Source: Pseudomonas brassicacearum
Lineage (GTDB): Bacteria > Pseudomonadota > Gammaproteobacteria > Pseudomonadales > Pseudomonadaceae
Length of the DNA stretch: 64,000 nucleotides
Assembly: GCF_003732265.1 (NCBI RefSeq)
Contig: NZ_MOBK01000005.1
Location: 1-64,000 of the forward strand
Reading direction: 5' to 3'
Shown: piece by piece, positions 44,140-51,155 of the stretch
Numbering within the stretch: position 1 is the first letter of the stretch
Layout: every line of letters starts with the position of its first letter
Position numbers and translations under genes: made by a program
Notes under the pieces: model-generated
Seen by the model: the letters and a program-made list of their open reading frames with translations, nothing else
Told to the model about the DNA's origin: nothing
The model's database searches: none

Positions 44140-45297
44140 TCAGTCGAGGATCAGGTGTGGCAAAAAGCGGCTCGAATCCTTGGTGATCAAGCTGTTGTCT
44201 TCCCGTACGCCAATCCCGGCCGCCTGATCGCCGATCACCCAGGAGCCGATCAGCGTATAGCTGTCGCCAAATTTAGGCAGCGGGGCAAATTCCTGAAGGA
44301 TAAACGGCGCATCGGTGTAGGGGCCGTCCTCTTTCACGATCAGACCCTCGGCAGTTTGCAACTCGATGTTGGCGCCTTCGCGAGAGAAGAACGGTTTGCG
44401 CACCCAGCCCTTGGGCACGGCTTTGTTCGGATCCGTGTCCAAATGCGCTGCGAGCAGGTTCGGGTGACCTTTGTTGAATTCCCACAGCAACGGCAGGATG
44501 CCCTTGTTGGAAATAATGGATTTCCACGCGGGCTCAAAAAACTGCGTATCACACTGGGCAATCGCGGTGCCGAAGGGCTCGTGGAAGATGAACTCCCAGG
44601 CGTGCAGCTTGAACAGGTGAGGAATCCAGCGATCCTCAAGGTCGACGAAGCGTCCGTCACTGGTCAGGCCGATGTCTTCGATGTCGATGTGCCGTGATTC
44701 GATGCCGACCTTTTCCGCGACCAGACGCAGGTAGTCGGTGGTGCCCTTGTCTTCGACCGAGTGTTTCATCGAGGCGAAATAGAACGGCTGCTTCAACTGC
44801 AACTGGGCGAAGGCCTGATGCAGTTTGGTGTCGATGCTGTTGAACTGGTCAGCCTGCTTGGGCAGCAGACCACGCTCGATGCATTGCTCCAGCCAGCCCC
44901 ATTGAAACGCCGCGGCCTCATACAGGCTGGTCGGCGTGTCGTAGTTGAGTTCCAGCAATTTGGCCGGCCCGGTGCCGTTGTAGGAAAAATCCATGCGCCC
45001 ATACAGGTGCGGGTGGCCTTCGAGCCATGACGTGCGAATCATGTCGTAGAACGCCGGGGGAATGCTCAGGCGCTCGAGCAATTCCTCGTTCTGCACCACC
45101 CGGGCGACCATGTCCATGCACATCTCATGGATCGCGGTGGTCGGGTCTTCCAGATCGTTTTCGATCTGCTTGAGCGTGAACTGGTAATACGCGCTCTCGT
45201 CCCAGTAGGGTTCGTCGTCGATGGTGTGAAACAGAAAGCCGAGACCTTCGGCGGTCTGTTTCCAGTCATGACGCTCTGCGCAATGGATCTTCTTCAT
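44140..45297 (-). CDS. Glutathionylspermidine-synthase-like ATP-grasp protein (YjfC type)
   Basis: 385 aa, cytoplasmic. ATP-grasp ligase fold of the glutathionylspermidine synthase family: GRMDFSYNGTGPAKLLELNY (~100-119), RKPFFSREGANIEL (~315) and a C-terminal Gly/Asp-rich end. It lacks the N-terminal CHAP amidase half of E. coli Gss, so the product would not be self-hydrolysed. In E. coli the same family member (YjfC) ends the yjfIJKLMC cluster, matching this operon. It starts 12 nt after the DUF1190 gene. Ligation partner unknown; polyamine or peptide modification at the envelope is an inference. Confidence 0.85.
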   Translation of the reverse strand: MKKIHCAERHDWKQTAEGLGFLFHTIDDEPYWDESAYYQFTLKQIENDLEDPTTAIHEMCMDMVARVVQNEELLERLSIPPAFYDMIRTSWLEGHPHLYGRMDFSYNGTGPAKLLELNYDTPTSLYEAAAFQWGWLEQCIERGLLPKQADQFNSIDTKLHQAFAQLQLKQPFYFASMKHSVEDKGTTDYLRLVAEKVGIESRHIDIEDIGLTSDGRFVDLEDRWIPHLFKLHAWEFIFHEPFGTAIAQCDTQFFEPAWKSIISNKGILPLLWEFNKGHPNLLAAHLDTDPNKAVPKGWVRKPFFSREGANIELQTAEGLIVKEDGPYTDAPFILQEFAPLPKFGDSYTLIGSWVIGDQAAGIGVREDNSLITKDSSRFLPHLILD

Positions 45298-45309
45298 GGC
45301 CCGGTTTCC

Positions 45310-46023
45310 TTAACTGCTCGACCCGCCGCCCCAGCCACTGCGTGCACTGGCCTTGCTGCCGAAGCCGCCACGCGACGTCGACGAGGCAACGGAAGAAACC
45401 GGCTTGCTGGCCGACTTGCTGATGGTGGAGCTGTAGCTGCTGCCGGATCGCGCCTGGTTGGAGCGGCCAAACGTTGAACCGTTGGCGACGCGCTGGCTGA
45501 GCGTTGAATTGCCGTAGTTGCCGCGATCGTCGCGGTAGCGGTACACCGGCTGCGAGTAATAGCTGTTGCGGTTGTTGCTCAGCATGTTGCCGATCAACAG
45601 TCCGGTCAGCAGGCTGCTGGTGGAGAAGCCCGAACCGCCGGTGTTGGCTTCCGACGCCGGCAATTGCGCCTTGGCGGCGTCGACCTGGGACTGCGTCACC
45701 TCGCCATCGGCGCTCAGCTCGAAGCCGCCGAGCCGGGGGATGAACTTGCCGTTCGAATCCTGCTGGCACCAGTCGGCGACGAAGTCGGCATCACAGTCGG
45801 CCTGGTTGTCGTACACCGGCGCAATGCGGCGATGTTCGGCCATGGCGGTCATGTAAGCGTCCGAGCAGACGTCCACCGGGAGCTTTTCATCGGCGCATTG
45901 CTGAACGGACTGGAAGTTGTACTTCTTCTGCACCGCGTAGGTTTTTTCCGTTGGGCCGCAACCGGATATCGCCATGGCGACCGATGCGGCCAGCGAGAGC
46001 TGAACGTACTTGCTTCGTTTCAT
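45310..46023 (-). CDS. DUF1190 lipoprotein (YjfM/YgiB type)
   Basis: 237 aa. N-terminal lipoprotein signal with lipobox ISGC (Cys22), so it is exported and lipid-anchored. Residues ~30-100 contain four Cys (QQCADEKLPVDVCSD, DCDADFVADWCQ), the DUF1190 core, probably disulfide-bonded. The second half is a Ser/Gly/Arg-rich low-complexity tail ending WGGGSSS. In E. coli yjfM lies between yjfL and yjfC, as here. Gap 19 nt to DUF350. Confidence 0.85.
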   Translation of the reverse strand: MKRSKYVQLSLAASVAMAISGCGPTEKTYAVQKKYNFQSVQQCADEKLPVDVCSDAYMTAMAEHRRIAPVYDNQADCDADFVADWCQQDSNGKFIPRLGGFELSADGEVTQSQVDAAKAQLPASEANTGGSGFSTSSLLTGLLIGNMLSNNRNSYYSQPVYRYRDDRGNYGNSTLSQRVANGSTFGRSNQARSGSSYSSTISKSASKPVSSVASSTSRGGFGSKASARSGWGGGSSS

Positions 46024-46042
46024 CAGGATCTCCGCTGCGCAA

Positions 46043-46471
46043 TCAGTTCTGGGAAGGGGTCATGCACGCGGCGTTCAACATGCCGACGCTGATGGCCACT
46101 GCCGCTACATAAATGCCCGCCGCGATTTCACCTTTCTTGATGCGTTCCGAGGTGCCTTTGAGCACCAGGCTGGTCATCAGGAACGCCAGCAGTTGCACGA
46201 ACGCGGCAATCACCGCCCAGACGACAAAGTCGAGCAGGCTGATCGAATAGGCAATTACATTGCTGGCGGGAATGGCGAAGCCAATGATCGCGCCACCCAG
46301 TGCAATCGCCGCCGCCACGTTGCCCGAACGGATCAGTTCGAATTCCTTGTGCGGGGTGATGCGGGTGTAGATGAACTGGAACAGCGCGAACAGCACGGCG
46401 GCGCCGAGGATGTACGACAAAAACCCGAGCACGGCTGCCGGGTTCAGGGAGATGGAGAGTGCTTCTAGCAT
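46043..46471 (-). CDS. DUF350 membrane protein (YjfL type)
   Basis: 142 aa with four predicted membrane helices (~13-35, 50-72, 78-100, 113-135) and the repeated DUF350 pattern (SGNVAAAIALGGAIIGFAIP). Function unknown; DUF350 proteins are often encoded with PspA-like or ATP-grasp genes. Located 14 nt after the YjfK gene in the same operon. Confidence 0.87.
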   Translation of the reverse strand: MLEALSISLNPAAVLGFLSYILGAAVLFALFQFIYTRITPHKEFELIRSGNVAAAIALGGAIIGFAIPASNVIAYSISLLDFVVWAVIAAFVQLLAFLMTSLVLKGTSERIKKGEIAAGIYVAAVAISVGMLNAACMTPSQN

Positions 46472-46485
46472 GGACGGCTTCCTTG

Positions 46486-47169
46486 TTAAAAAGTATTCAG
46501 GTCGGTGGTGTACAGCGAGACGCCCAGCGACGTACTCAAGCTGATGGTACCTTCGGCGTCTTCTTCGACGGAGAACAGCAGGAATTCCCGGCGATCGGTC
46601 AGGCCGGTTTCGCGGGCGTACAACATGGAACGGTGCTCGATGCTGTAGGACTCATCCGGATTTTTCAGCTGTTCGCTCAATCCCACCAATTCTGTCTGGC
46701 CATTTTCGGTGCCCCATTCGCGGGTGTATTCGACACCGTTGTGGATGTAGGTCGGCAATCCGATCAGGCTTTGCGGACCGGCCAACCGACGCAGTTCCGC
46801 TTCGCTGCTGATGGTGATGTAACTGAGGTAATTGAACAGGATCACCGACTCGACCTGGCCGGCGATATCGCCGGTGGTGTGCACTTGCAGCCAGTACTCT
46901 TCGTCGTTCATGTAATAGCGCGACAGCCAGGTCGACTGCCCGAGATCGATGGTGCCATTGCTCCAGATTTGCTGGGAGCCAGGGATCGTCACCGTGGAGT
47001 TGCCGTCGAGCAACAACTTCAGCGTCGTGTCGAACATCACCCCTTTGCCCAAGGCCAGGCCCAGCGGGCCAGTGGCGGGTGGCGGGGTGTCGTTGGCGGT
47101 CCATTTCGACGGGGTGTTTGTTGCCGTGTTCGGAGCCTCAAGCCCCATCAACTGTTTAAACCATCCCAT
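46486..47169 (-). CDS. DUF2491 protein (YjfK type)
   Basis: 227 aa soluble protein, no signal peptide. The MGWFKQLMGL start and the core LALGKGVMFDTTLKLLLDG with WLSRYYMNDEEYWLQVHT identify the YjfK/DUF2491 family. It overlaps the end of the upstream channel gene by 14 nt, which indicates coupled translation. Function unknown. Confidence 0.87.
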   Translation of the reverse strand: MGWFKQLMGLEAPNTATNTPSKWTANDTPPPATGPLGLALGKGVMFDTTLKLLLDGNSTVTIPGSQQIWSNGTIDLGQSTWLSRYYMNDEEYWLQVHTTGDIAGQVESVILFNYLSYITISSEAELRRLAGPQSLIGLPTYIHNGVEYTREWGTENGQTELVGLSEQLKNPDESYSIEHRSMLYARETGLTDRREFLLFSVEEDAEGTISLSTSLGVSLYTTDLNTF

Positions 47170-48190
47170 TGGAGATCTCCTTCAGGCGAGTGGAGGCAAT
47201 GTAAAAGAGTTCGCCGCCCTGAACGCGTGTGGCGCAGGGCGGGTTGATTGAAGGTTGCTGCGCGCCTTTGGCGCGATAGCCGATGAGGGTGGCGTTGTGG
47301 CGCTGTTTCATTTGCGCGTACAGATCGCCAAAAGTCGCCTCATAGGTGTCGGGCAGTTTCATCAGGTATTGAGTGGCGCCTTCACCTACGCACAGCAATT
47401 CGTTGATGACCACTGACGAACCGGGGTCCTGGGAGGCGCGCACCAACATCTCGATGGCCATGCTTGAAGTGCATTCCAGGCTGGGTGCATACGCGCTGGC
47501 GAGCGCGGCGATTTCACTTTCATTGAAGTGTGCGACCACATGCCCGACCGGTTTCAGTTGATTGACCGCCAGCACGGTGGCCAGGGTCAAATCGTCTGAC
47601 GGGGTGCGCACCAGCACGCGCTCGGCGCCGGGAACGCCTGCACGCAGCAACAATGCAGCGGAAGACAGGCTTTCACCTTTGATGAATTCTGCCTTGCCCG
47701 GCATGGGGTTTTCTTCGAGGGTGCAATCGCAAATGACGATCAGGTTGTCGTTCGAGGTTTCGTCTGCCAGCAACAGTTCAATGACCCGCTCGCTGGACGC
47801 GCCTTCCCAGCCGATGAGCACGGTATGGCCGACCTTGCCGGTGAAATCGCCTTTACCCTTCATGCCTTTTCTCCATGCATCGATAACACTGCTGGTGGTT
47901 TTGCCGATGGCCGCCGTCAGCAGCGCAATGCCGCCGAGCATGATCCAGGTCGCCACAAAAATTCGTCCGGCCGATGTCTGTGGCGCGAGATCGCCATAGC
48001 CGACGGTCAGCGTGGTGGTGAGATAGAAGTAAGTGAACGTGGCGGGGGCGGTGAGGTGGTGTTCGCCCAGAAACGCCAGGCCCAGCCAGGCTGTGCTCAG
48101 GTGTACGCCCAACGCAATCAGCAGGCCCGCCCAGCCGAATCGGTGGAAGAGGGACGAGGCGTACATCCGCAATAAAAGAAAAATCGACAT
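47156..48190 (-). CDS. K+ channel with RCK/TrkA-N-type cytoplasmic domain
   Basis: 344 aa. Two membrane helices (~19-40 and ~73-95) enclose a pore loop with the K+ selectivity filter TVGYGD. A Rossmann-like RCK domain follows (GHTVLIGWEGASSERVIELLL, ~118-138), then a C-terminal regulatory part. ATG 48190 is chosen because AGGGA precedes it and it starts MSIFLLLRM; the frame can extend to a TTG at 48256, giving 366 aa. Overlaps the YjfK gene. A channel inside this type of operon suggests control of membrane potential during stress. Confidence 0.85.
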   Translation of the reverse strand: MSIFLLLRMYASSLFHRFGWAGLLIALGVHLSTAWLGLAFLGEHHLTAPATFTYFYLTTTLTVGYGDLAPQTSAGRIFVATWIMLGGIALLTAAIGKTTSSVIDAWRKGMKGKGDFTGKVGHTVLIGWEGASSERVIELLLADETSNDNLIVICDCTLEENPMPGKAEFIKGESLSSAALLLRAGVPGAERVLVRTPSDDLTLATVLAVNQLKPVGHVVAHFNESEIAALASAYAPSLECTSSMAIEMLVRASQDPGSSVVINELLCVGEGATQYLMKLPDTYEATFGDLYAQMKQRHNATLIGYRAKGAQQPSINPPCATRVQGGELFYIASTRLKEISNGMV

Positions 48191-48262
48191 GGGGTCCCTG
48201 GCTTCCGTGGGGTACTTATTCCTGCGAGGTAATTGCGTTGGCGCCTGAGTGCTCAACTGCGC

Positions 48263-48826
48263 TTACCGGGCAGCATTAAACCTGCTGCGCGGTGCAGATA
48301 ACAGTACTTTGGCTGCGATAAATCCGGCGAAGGCCCCGAACAGATGGCCTTCGAAGGAAACGCCCCGGCGAGGCAGGAAGCCAAAGATCAGGCCGCCATA
48401 CAACAGCGCCACGACGCCCGCGGTGAGCACATTGCCCCAGCTCTTCTGGTACCAGGCGCGCGCCAGAATGTACGCCCACAGCCCGAACACCCAGCCGCTG
48501 GCGCCAATGTGTACACCGGCAAAACCGAACAGCCAGACCAGCGAGCCGCCCAGCAGAATAATGATGGCGCTGACGGCCATGAAGCGATTGAGCCCTTCCA
48601 CCATCACCAGCGTACCCAAGACCAAAAAGGCCACGAGGTTGGCACTCAGGTGCGAGAAGGACGCGTGTAAAAACGGTGAAGTGACGATGCCGAGCAATCC
48701 CTGCACGGTTCGCGGGATCAGGCCGAAGGCCATAAGGCTGTAGCCGGTCGCCGCGTTGATCACTTGCAGCGCGACCATGAAGATGGCCAGGCCGGCGATT
48801 AGCTTGAAACCCTTCAGGGCATCCAT
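48263..48826 (-). CDS. Rhomboid-family intramembrane serine protease
   Basis: 187 aa, six predicted membrane helices. Catalytic Ser lies in HIGASGWVFG (GxSG) and the catalytic His in FEGHLFGAFAG; HASFSHLSANL supplies the conserved His/Asn of the oxyanion side. Compact bacterial rhomboid without extra domains. Separated from pspA by 142 nt that contains a REPIN, and from the channel gene by a short gap. Not part of the E. coli yjf cluster; target unknown, the DUF1190 lipoprotein or PspA partners being candidates (inference). Confidence 0.87.
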   Translation of the reverse strand: MDALKGFKLIAGLAIFMVALQVINAATGYSLMAFGLIPRTVQGLLGIVTSPFLHASFSHLSANLVAFLVLGTLVMVEGLNRFMAVSAIIILLGGSLVWLFGFAGVHIGASGWVFGLWAYILARAWYQKSWGNVLTAGVVALLYGGLIFGFLPRRGVSFEGHLFGAFAGFIAAKVLLSAPRSRFNAAR

Positions 48827-48864
48827 CCTTGACCTCTACTCGACAAAGCTGAAACACAATCCAT

Positions 48865-48954
48865 TGTGGGAGCGGGCTTGCTCGCGAAGGCGGTGTGTCA
48901 GTCAGCAAAAATGCCGACTGATAGATTGCCTTCGCGAACAAGCCCGCTCCCACA
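48865..48954. repeat. REPIN (GTGGGAGCGGGC type)
   Basis: Two inverted REP copies, TGTGGGAGCGGGCTTGCTCG and its reverse complement (one base differing), about 40 nt apart. Lies inside the stress operon between pspA and the rhomboid gene, where the RNA would form a long hairpin. Confidence 0.92.
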
Positions 48955-48968
48955 GGTTACCGAGTCGG

Positions 48969-49667
48969 TTACTCGGCCGATTTTTGCTTCAGACGTTCCA
49001 GGATCGCATTGGCGCTGCCTTCGTTCGGCGTGATGCCGGCGTCACGCAGTTTGCGTTCCAGGTCGGTACCGGTCGAGGCGTCGGCCAGTTCGTCCTGCGC
49101 TTGCAGTTCAGCGGCGCGTTGCTGCTGCTTGGCCTGCAAACGGTTCAGGGTGCCGACGGCAGTTTCCAGCTTGCCGTTGGCGCCGCCGCTGGCGATGGAG
49201 GCACTGACCTGGGCTTTCTGTACGCTTTCGCGGGCCTTGGCCATGTCCACTTGCTGGCGCAGGCTCTTGATGCGGTTTTCGGCCTTGGTGATGTCTTTAC
49301 GCATGTTTTCCGCGTAACCGCCGAATTCGGTGGCCTGCTTTTGCTCGACATCCAGTTCGTTGGTCAGGGTCGAAATCGCTTCGGCGACTTCCATCGCCAG
49401 GTCTTCACGGCCGGCGTTCAGGGCGGCAACAGCCTTGGATTCCAGGTCCTTGATTTTGGCGTTGTACTCGCTGACGCGGTCGGCCGACAGTTTGTGCTTG
49501 GCCATGATGGTGACCAGCTCACGCTTGGCGTTGGCCAGCGCGCTGTCTGCATCGCGAATTTCCTGGTCGAGGATGCGCAGGGCCTGCTGGTCGACGATGG
49601 ATTCGCCCACTTCAGTGGCGCCGCCGCGCAGTGCGGTGAACAATTTGCTCCAGATGGACTGAGTCAT
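48969..49667 (-). CDS. PspA/IM30-family protein (YjfJ type)
   Basis: 232 aa, almost entirely alpha-helical coiled coil (~25-190), rich in Ala, Glu, Lys and Arg, with the PspA-family beginning (SIWSKLFTALRGGATEVGES). Such proteins polymerise on stressed membranes as ESCRT-III relatives. The C-terminal ~35 residues are less ordered and end in a short helix (SANAILERLKQKSAE). It follows the YjfI gene by 21 nt. E. coli pairs yjfI-yjfJ the same way. No pspF, pspB or pspC is in the window. Confidence 0.9.
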   Translation of the reverse strand: MTQSIWSKLFTALRGGATEVGESIVDQQALRILDQEIRDADSALANAKRELVTIMAKHKLSADRVSEYNAKIKDLESKAVAALNAGREDLAMEVAEAISTLTNELDVEQKQATEFGGYAENMRKDITKAENRIKSLRQQVDMAKARESVQKAQVSASIASGGANGKLETAVGTLNRLQAKQQQRAAELQAQDELADASTGTDLERKLRDAGITPNEGSANAILERLKQKSAE

Positions 49668-49688
49668 TGGATCTTCCTTTCCTGATAA

Positions 49689-50318
49689 TTACTTGAAGAA
49701 GCGTTCGAAGGCTTCGATGGCACGCTGGACGTTGTCGACGAGGGTTTTCACCTCGGTCACCACGTTGGTCAGGCTGGAGTCGGAACTCAGCGCGCCGAAC
49801 ATGTTGTAAACGACCTGGCCGTTGGGCATGGACTCGATACCGATCGAGGACAGCGGGAACATTTCCCGACTGCGCAGCACCGCATCGTTGAACGCTGGTA
49901 CGTCGCTGATGGACTCGACGTCGACCAGAACGGTGTCGACGATGATCTGCTCACCGGCGACGGCGATATGAATCGGCAGACCGCCAAACTCGTTCATCTC
50001 CAGCTTCAGGCTGGGTTCGGCGCTCTGGATCAGGGAGAGCGTGATCTCTTGCGAAGCCACCTCATCAAGGGCCTTGAGGGCGTTGTAGAGGCTATCGATG
50101 TTCCAGTTGTTGCCTGCGCTCATGTAATTCTCCGACATGAATGAGCCAGCCAGAATCGGTTGGCGTAGCTGTTGCTCCATCTGCTTGAGCAAGCTTCGGT
50201 TTTCGGGAAGCACCCAAGATTCGTGTTTCACATAACCGGCGGCTGCCAGGCCTGCGCGCATCTGCTTCATATAGAAGCTCGATGGTTTTTTCGCGGACGG
50301 TTTCGTGCGGCTTTGCAT
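49689..50318 (-). CDS. DUF2170 protein (YjfI type) with DNA-binding-like N-terminal segment
   Basis: 209 aa, first gene of the operon. Residues ~71-209 are the DUF2170 domain (NWNIDSLYNALKALDEVA onward). Residues ~14-53 (YVKHESWVLPENRSLLKQME) have the strand-helix-helix pattern of ribbon-helix-helix regulators. CGGAG lies 8 nt before the ATG at 50318. An internal ATG (50123, Met66) is also preceded by GGAG (50130-50133), so a 144-aa form without the N-terminal segment could be made, close to E. coli YjfI in size. Two perfect palindromes lie upstream. Confidence 0.82.
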   Translation of the reverse strand: MQSRTKPSAKKPSSFYMKQMRAGLAAAGYVKHESWVLPENRSLLKQMEQQLRQPILAGSFMSENYMSAGNNWNIDSLYNALKALDEVASQEITLSLIQSAEPSLKLEMNEFGGLPIHIAVAGEQIIVDTVLVDVESISDVPAFNDAVLRSREMFPLSSIGIESMPNGQVVYNMFGALSSDSSLTNVVTEVKTLVDNVQRAIEAFERFFK

Positions 50319-50340
50319 GGCAGTGACTCCGTTGTGAAAA

Positions 50341-50400
50341 TCTCACGCGTGAGAAACCCTACGCCCAATCCTCAGCGCCATCAATGACTCACGCGTGAGT
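50341..50400 (-). promoter_or_regulatory. Promoter flanked by two CTCACGCGTGAG operators
   Basis: Perfect 14-bp palindromes at 50341-50354 (TCTCACGCGTGAGA) and 50387-50400 (ACTCACGCGTGAGT), centres 46 bp apart. Between them on the minus strand are TTGATG (50379-50384), 17-nt spacer, and TAGGGT (50356-50361). A repressor at both sites would cover the promoter of the YjfI operon. The N-terminal segment of YjfI is the natural candidate repressor (inference). Confidence 0.7.
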
Positions 50401-50417
50401 TTTTTCTGCCATGCACC

Positions 50418-50441
50418 AAAAGGCCCGCTGCATGGCGGGCC
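50418..50441 (-). terminator. Terminator of the isochorismatase-type gene
   Basis: GGCCCGC/GCGGGCC stem (50422-50428 with 50435-50441), loop TGCATG, followed on the minus strand by TTTT. Confidence 0.6.
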
Positions 50442-50504
50442 CTGTGGTATTTCAAAGTGTTTCCCGGCCGCTAATGACGGTTGGGATGCGCACATTTACC
50501 GCGT

Positions 50505-51053
50505 TTAATCACGCAGGAACTCATCGGTGGACACCACGTTGGCATAGGCAAAGCCCAAGGCCGACATGAACGCCGCGTGAACATGGGCGGCCGGCACGGT
50601 AACGCCGTTGAATTCCAGGTCGCGGGTGGCACAGGCGTCATGAATCACCGTGACGCTGTAGCCAAAATCCGCCGCCGCGCGGGTGATGCCATCGACGCAC
50701 ATGTGGCTCATGCTACCGACCACCACCAATTCCTTGATCCCTTGTTCATCGAGGATCGATTTCAGATCGGTTTCGCGGAACGAGTTGACGAAGTGCTTGA
50801 GGACCACAGGCTCGTTGGCGAGGTTGAGCACTTTGGGGTGCAGCTTTGCGCCTTCGGAGCCGGGGGTAAAGAACGGTGCCTCGTCGGAGGTGAATTCGTG
50901 GCGGATGTGCACCACCGAATCACCGGCATCACGAAAGGCCTTGAGCACACGAACGGCGTTATCCGCCGCGGCGTCAGCGCCGACCAGCGGCCACTTGCCT
51001 TGTGGGAAGTAGTCGTTTTGGATATCAACTACGATGAGTGCTTGCTTGGCCAT
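50505..51053 (-). CDS. Isochorismatase-family cysteine hydrolase
   Basis: 182 aa. Asp (VVDIQNDYF, ~9), Lys (VVLKHFVNSF) and Cys (SMSHMCVDG, ~118) form the catalytic triad of the isochorismatase/nicotinamidase superfamily. ATG 51053 is chosen: MAKQALIVVDIQ with AGGAAA upstream. The gene is divergent from an AraC/GlxA-type regulator with ~100 nt between starts, a typical regulator-target pair. Exact substrate is not predictable. Confidence 0.87.
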   Translation of the reverse strand: MAKQALIVVDIQNDYFPQGKWPLVGADAAADNAVRVLKAFRDAGDSVVHIRHEFTSDEAPFFTPGSEGAKLHPKVLNLANEPVVLKHFVNSFRETDLKSILDEQGIKELVVVGSMSHMCVDGITRAAADFGYSVTVIHDACATRDLEFNGVTVPAAHVHAAFMSALGFAYANVVSTDEFLRD

Positions 51054-51155
51054 GACTGTTTCCTCGAAATGCTGGTTGGGTGTGGAATGAAGTATTGGGC
51101 CTGGCGGACCGACCGAGGATTGGCCGCACCGACAATAGAAGGGGGAAAACTGACA

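Noticed and set aside
50481..51155. Upstream extension of the AraC-type regulator frame
   Set aside because: It would overlap the divergent hydrolase and adds no domain; ATG 51156 gives a complete GlxA-type protein.
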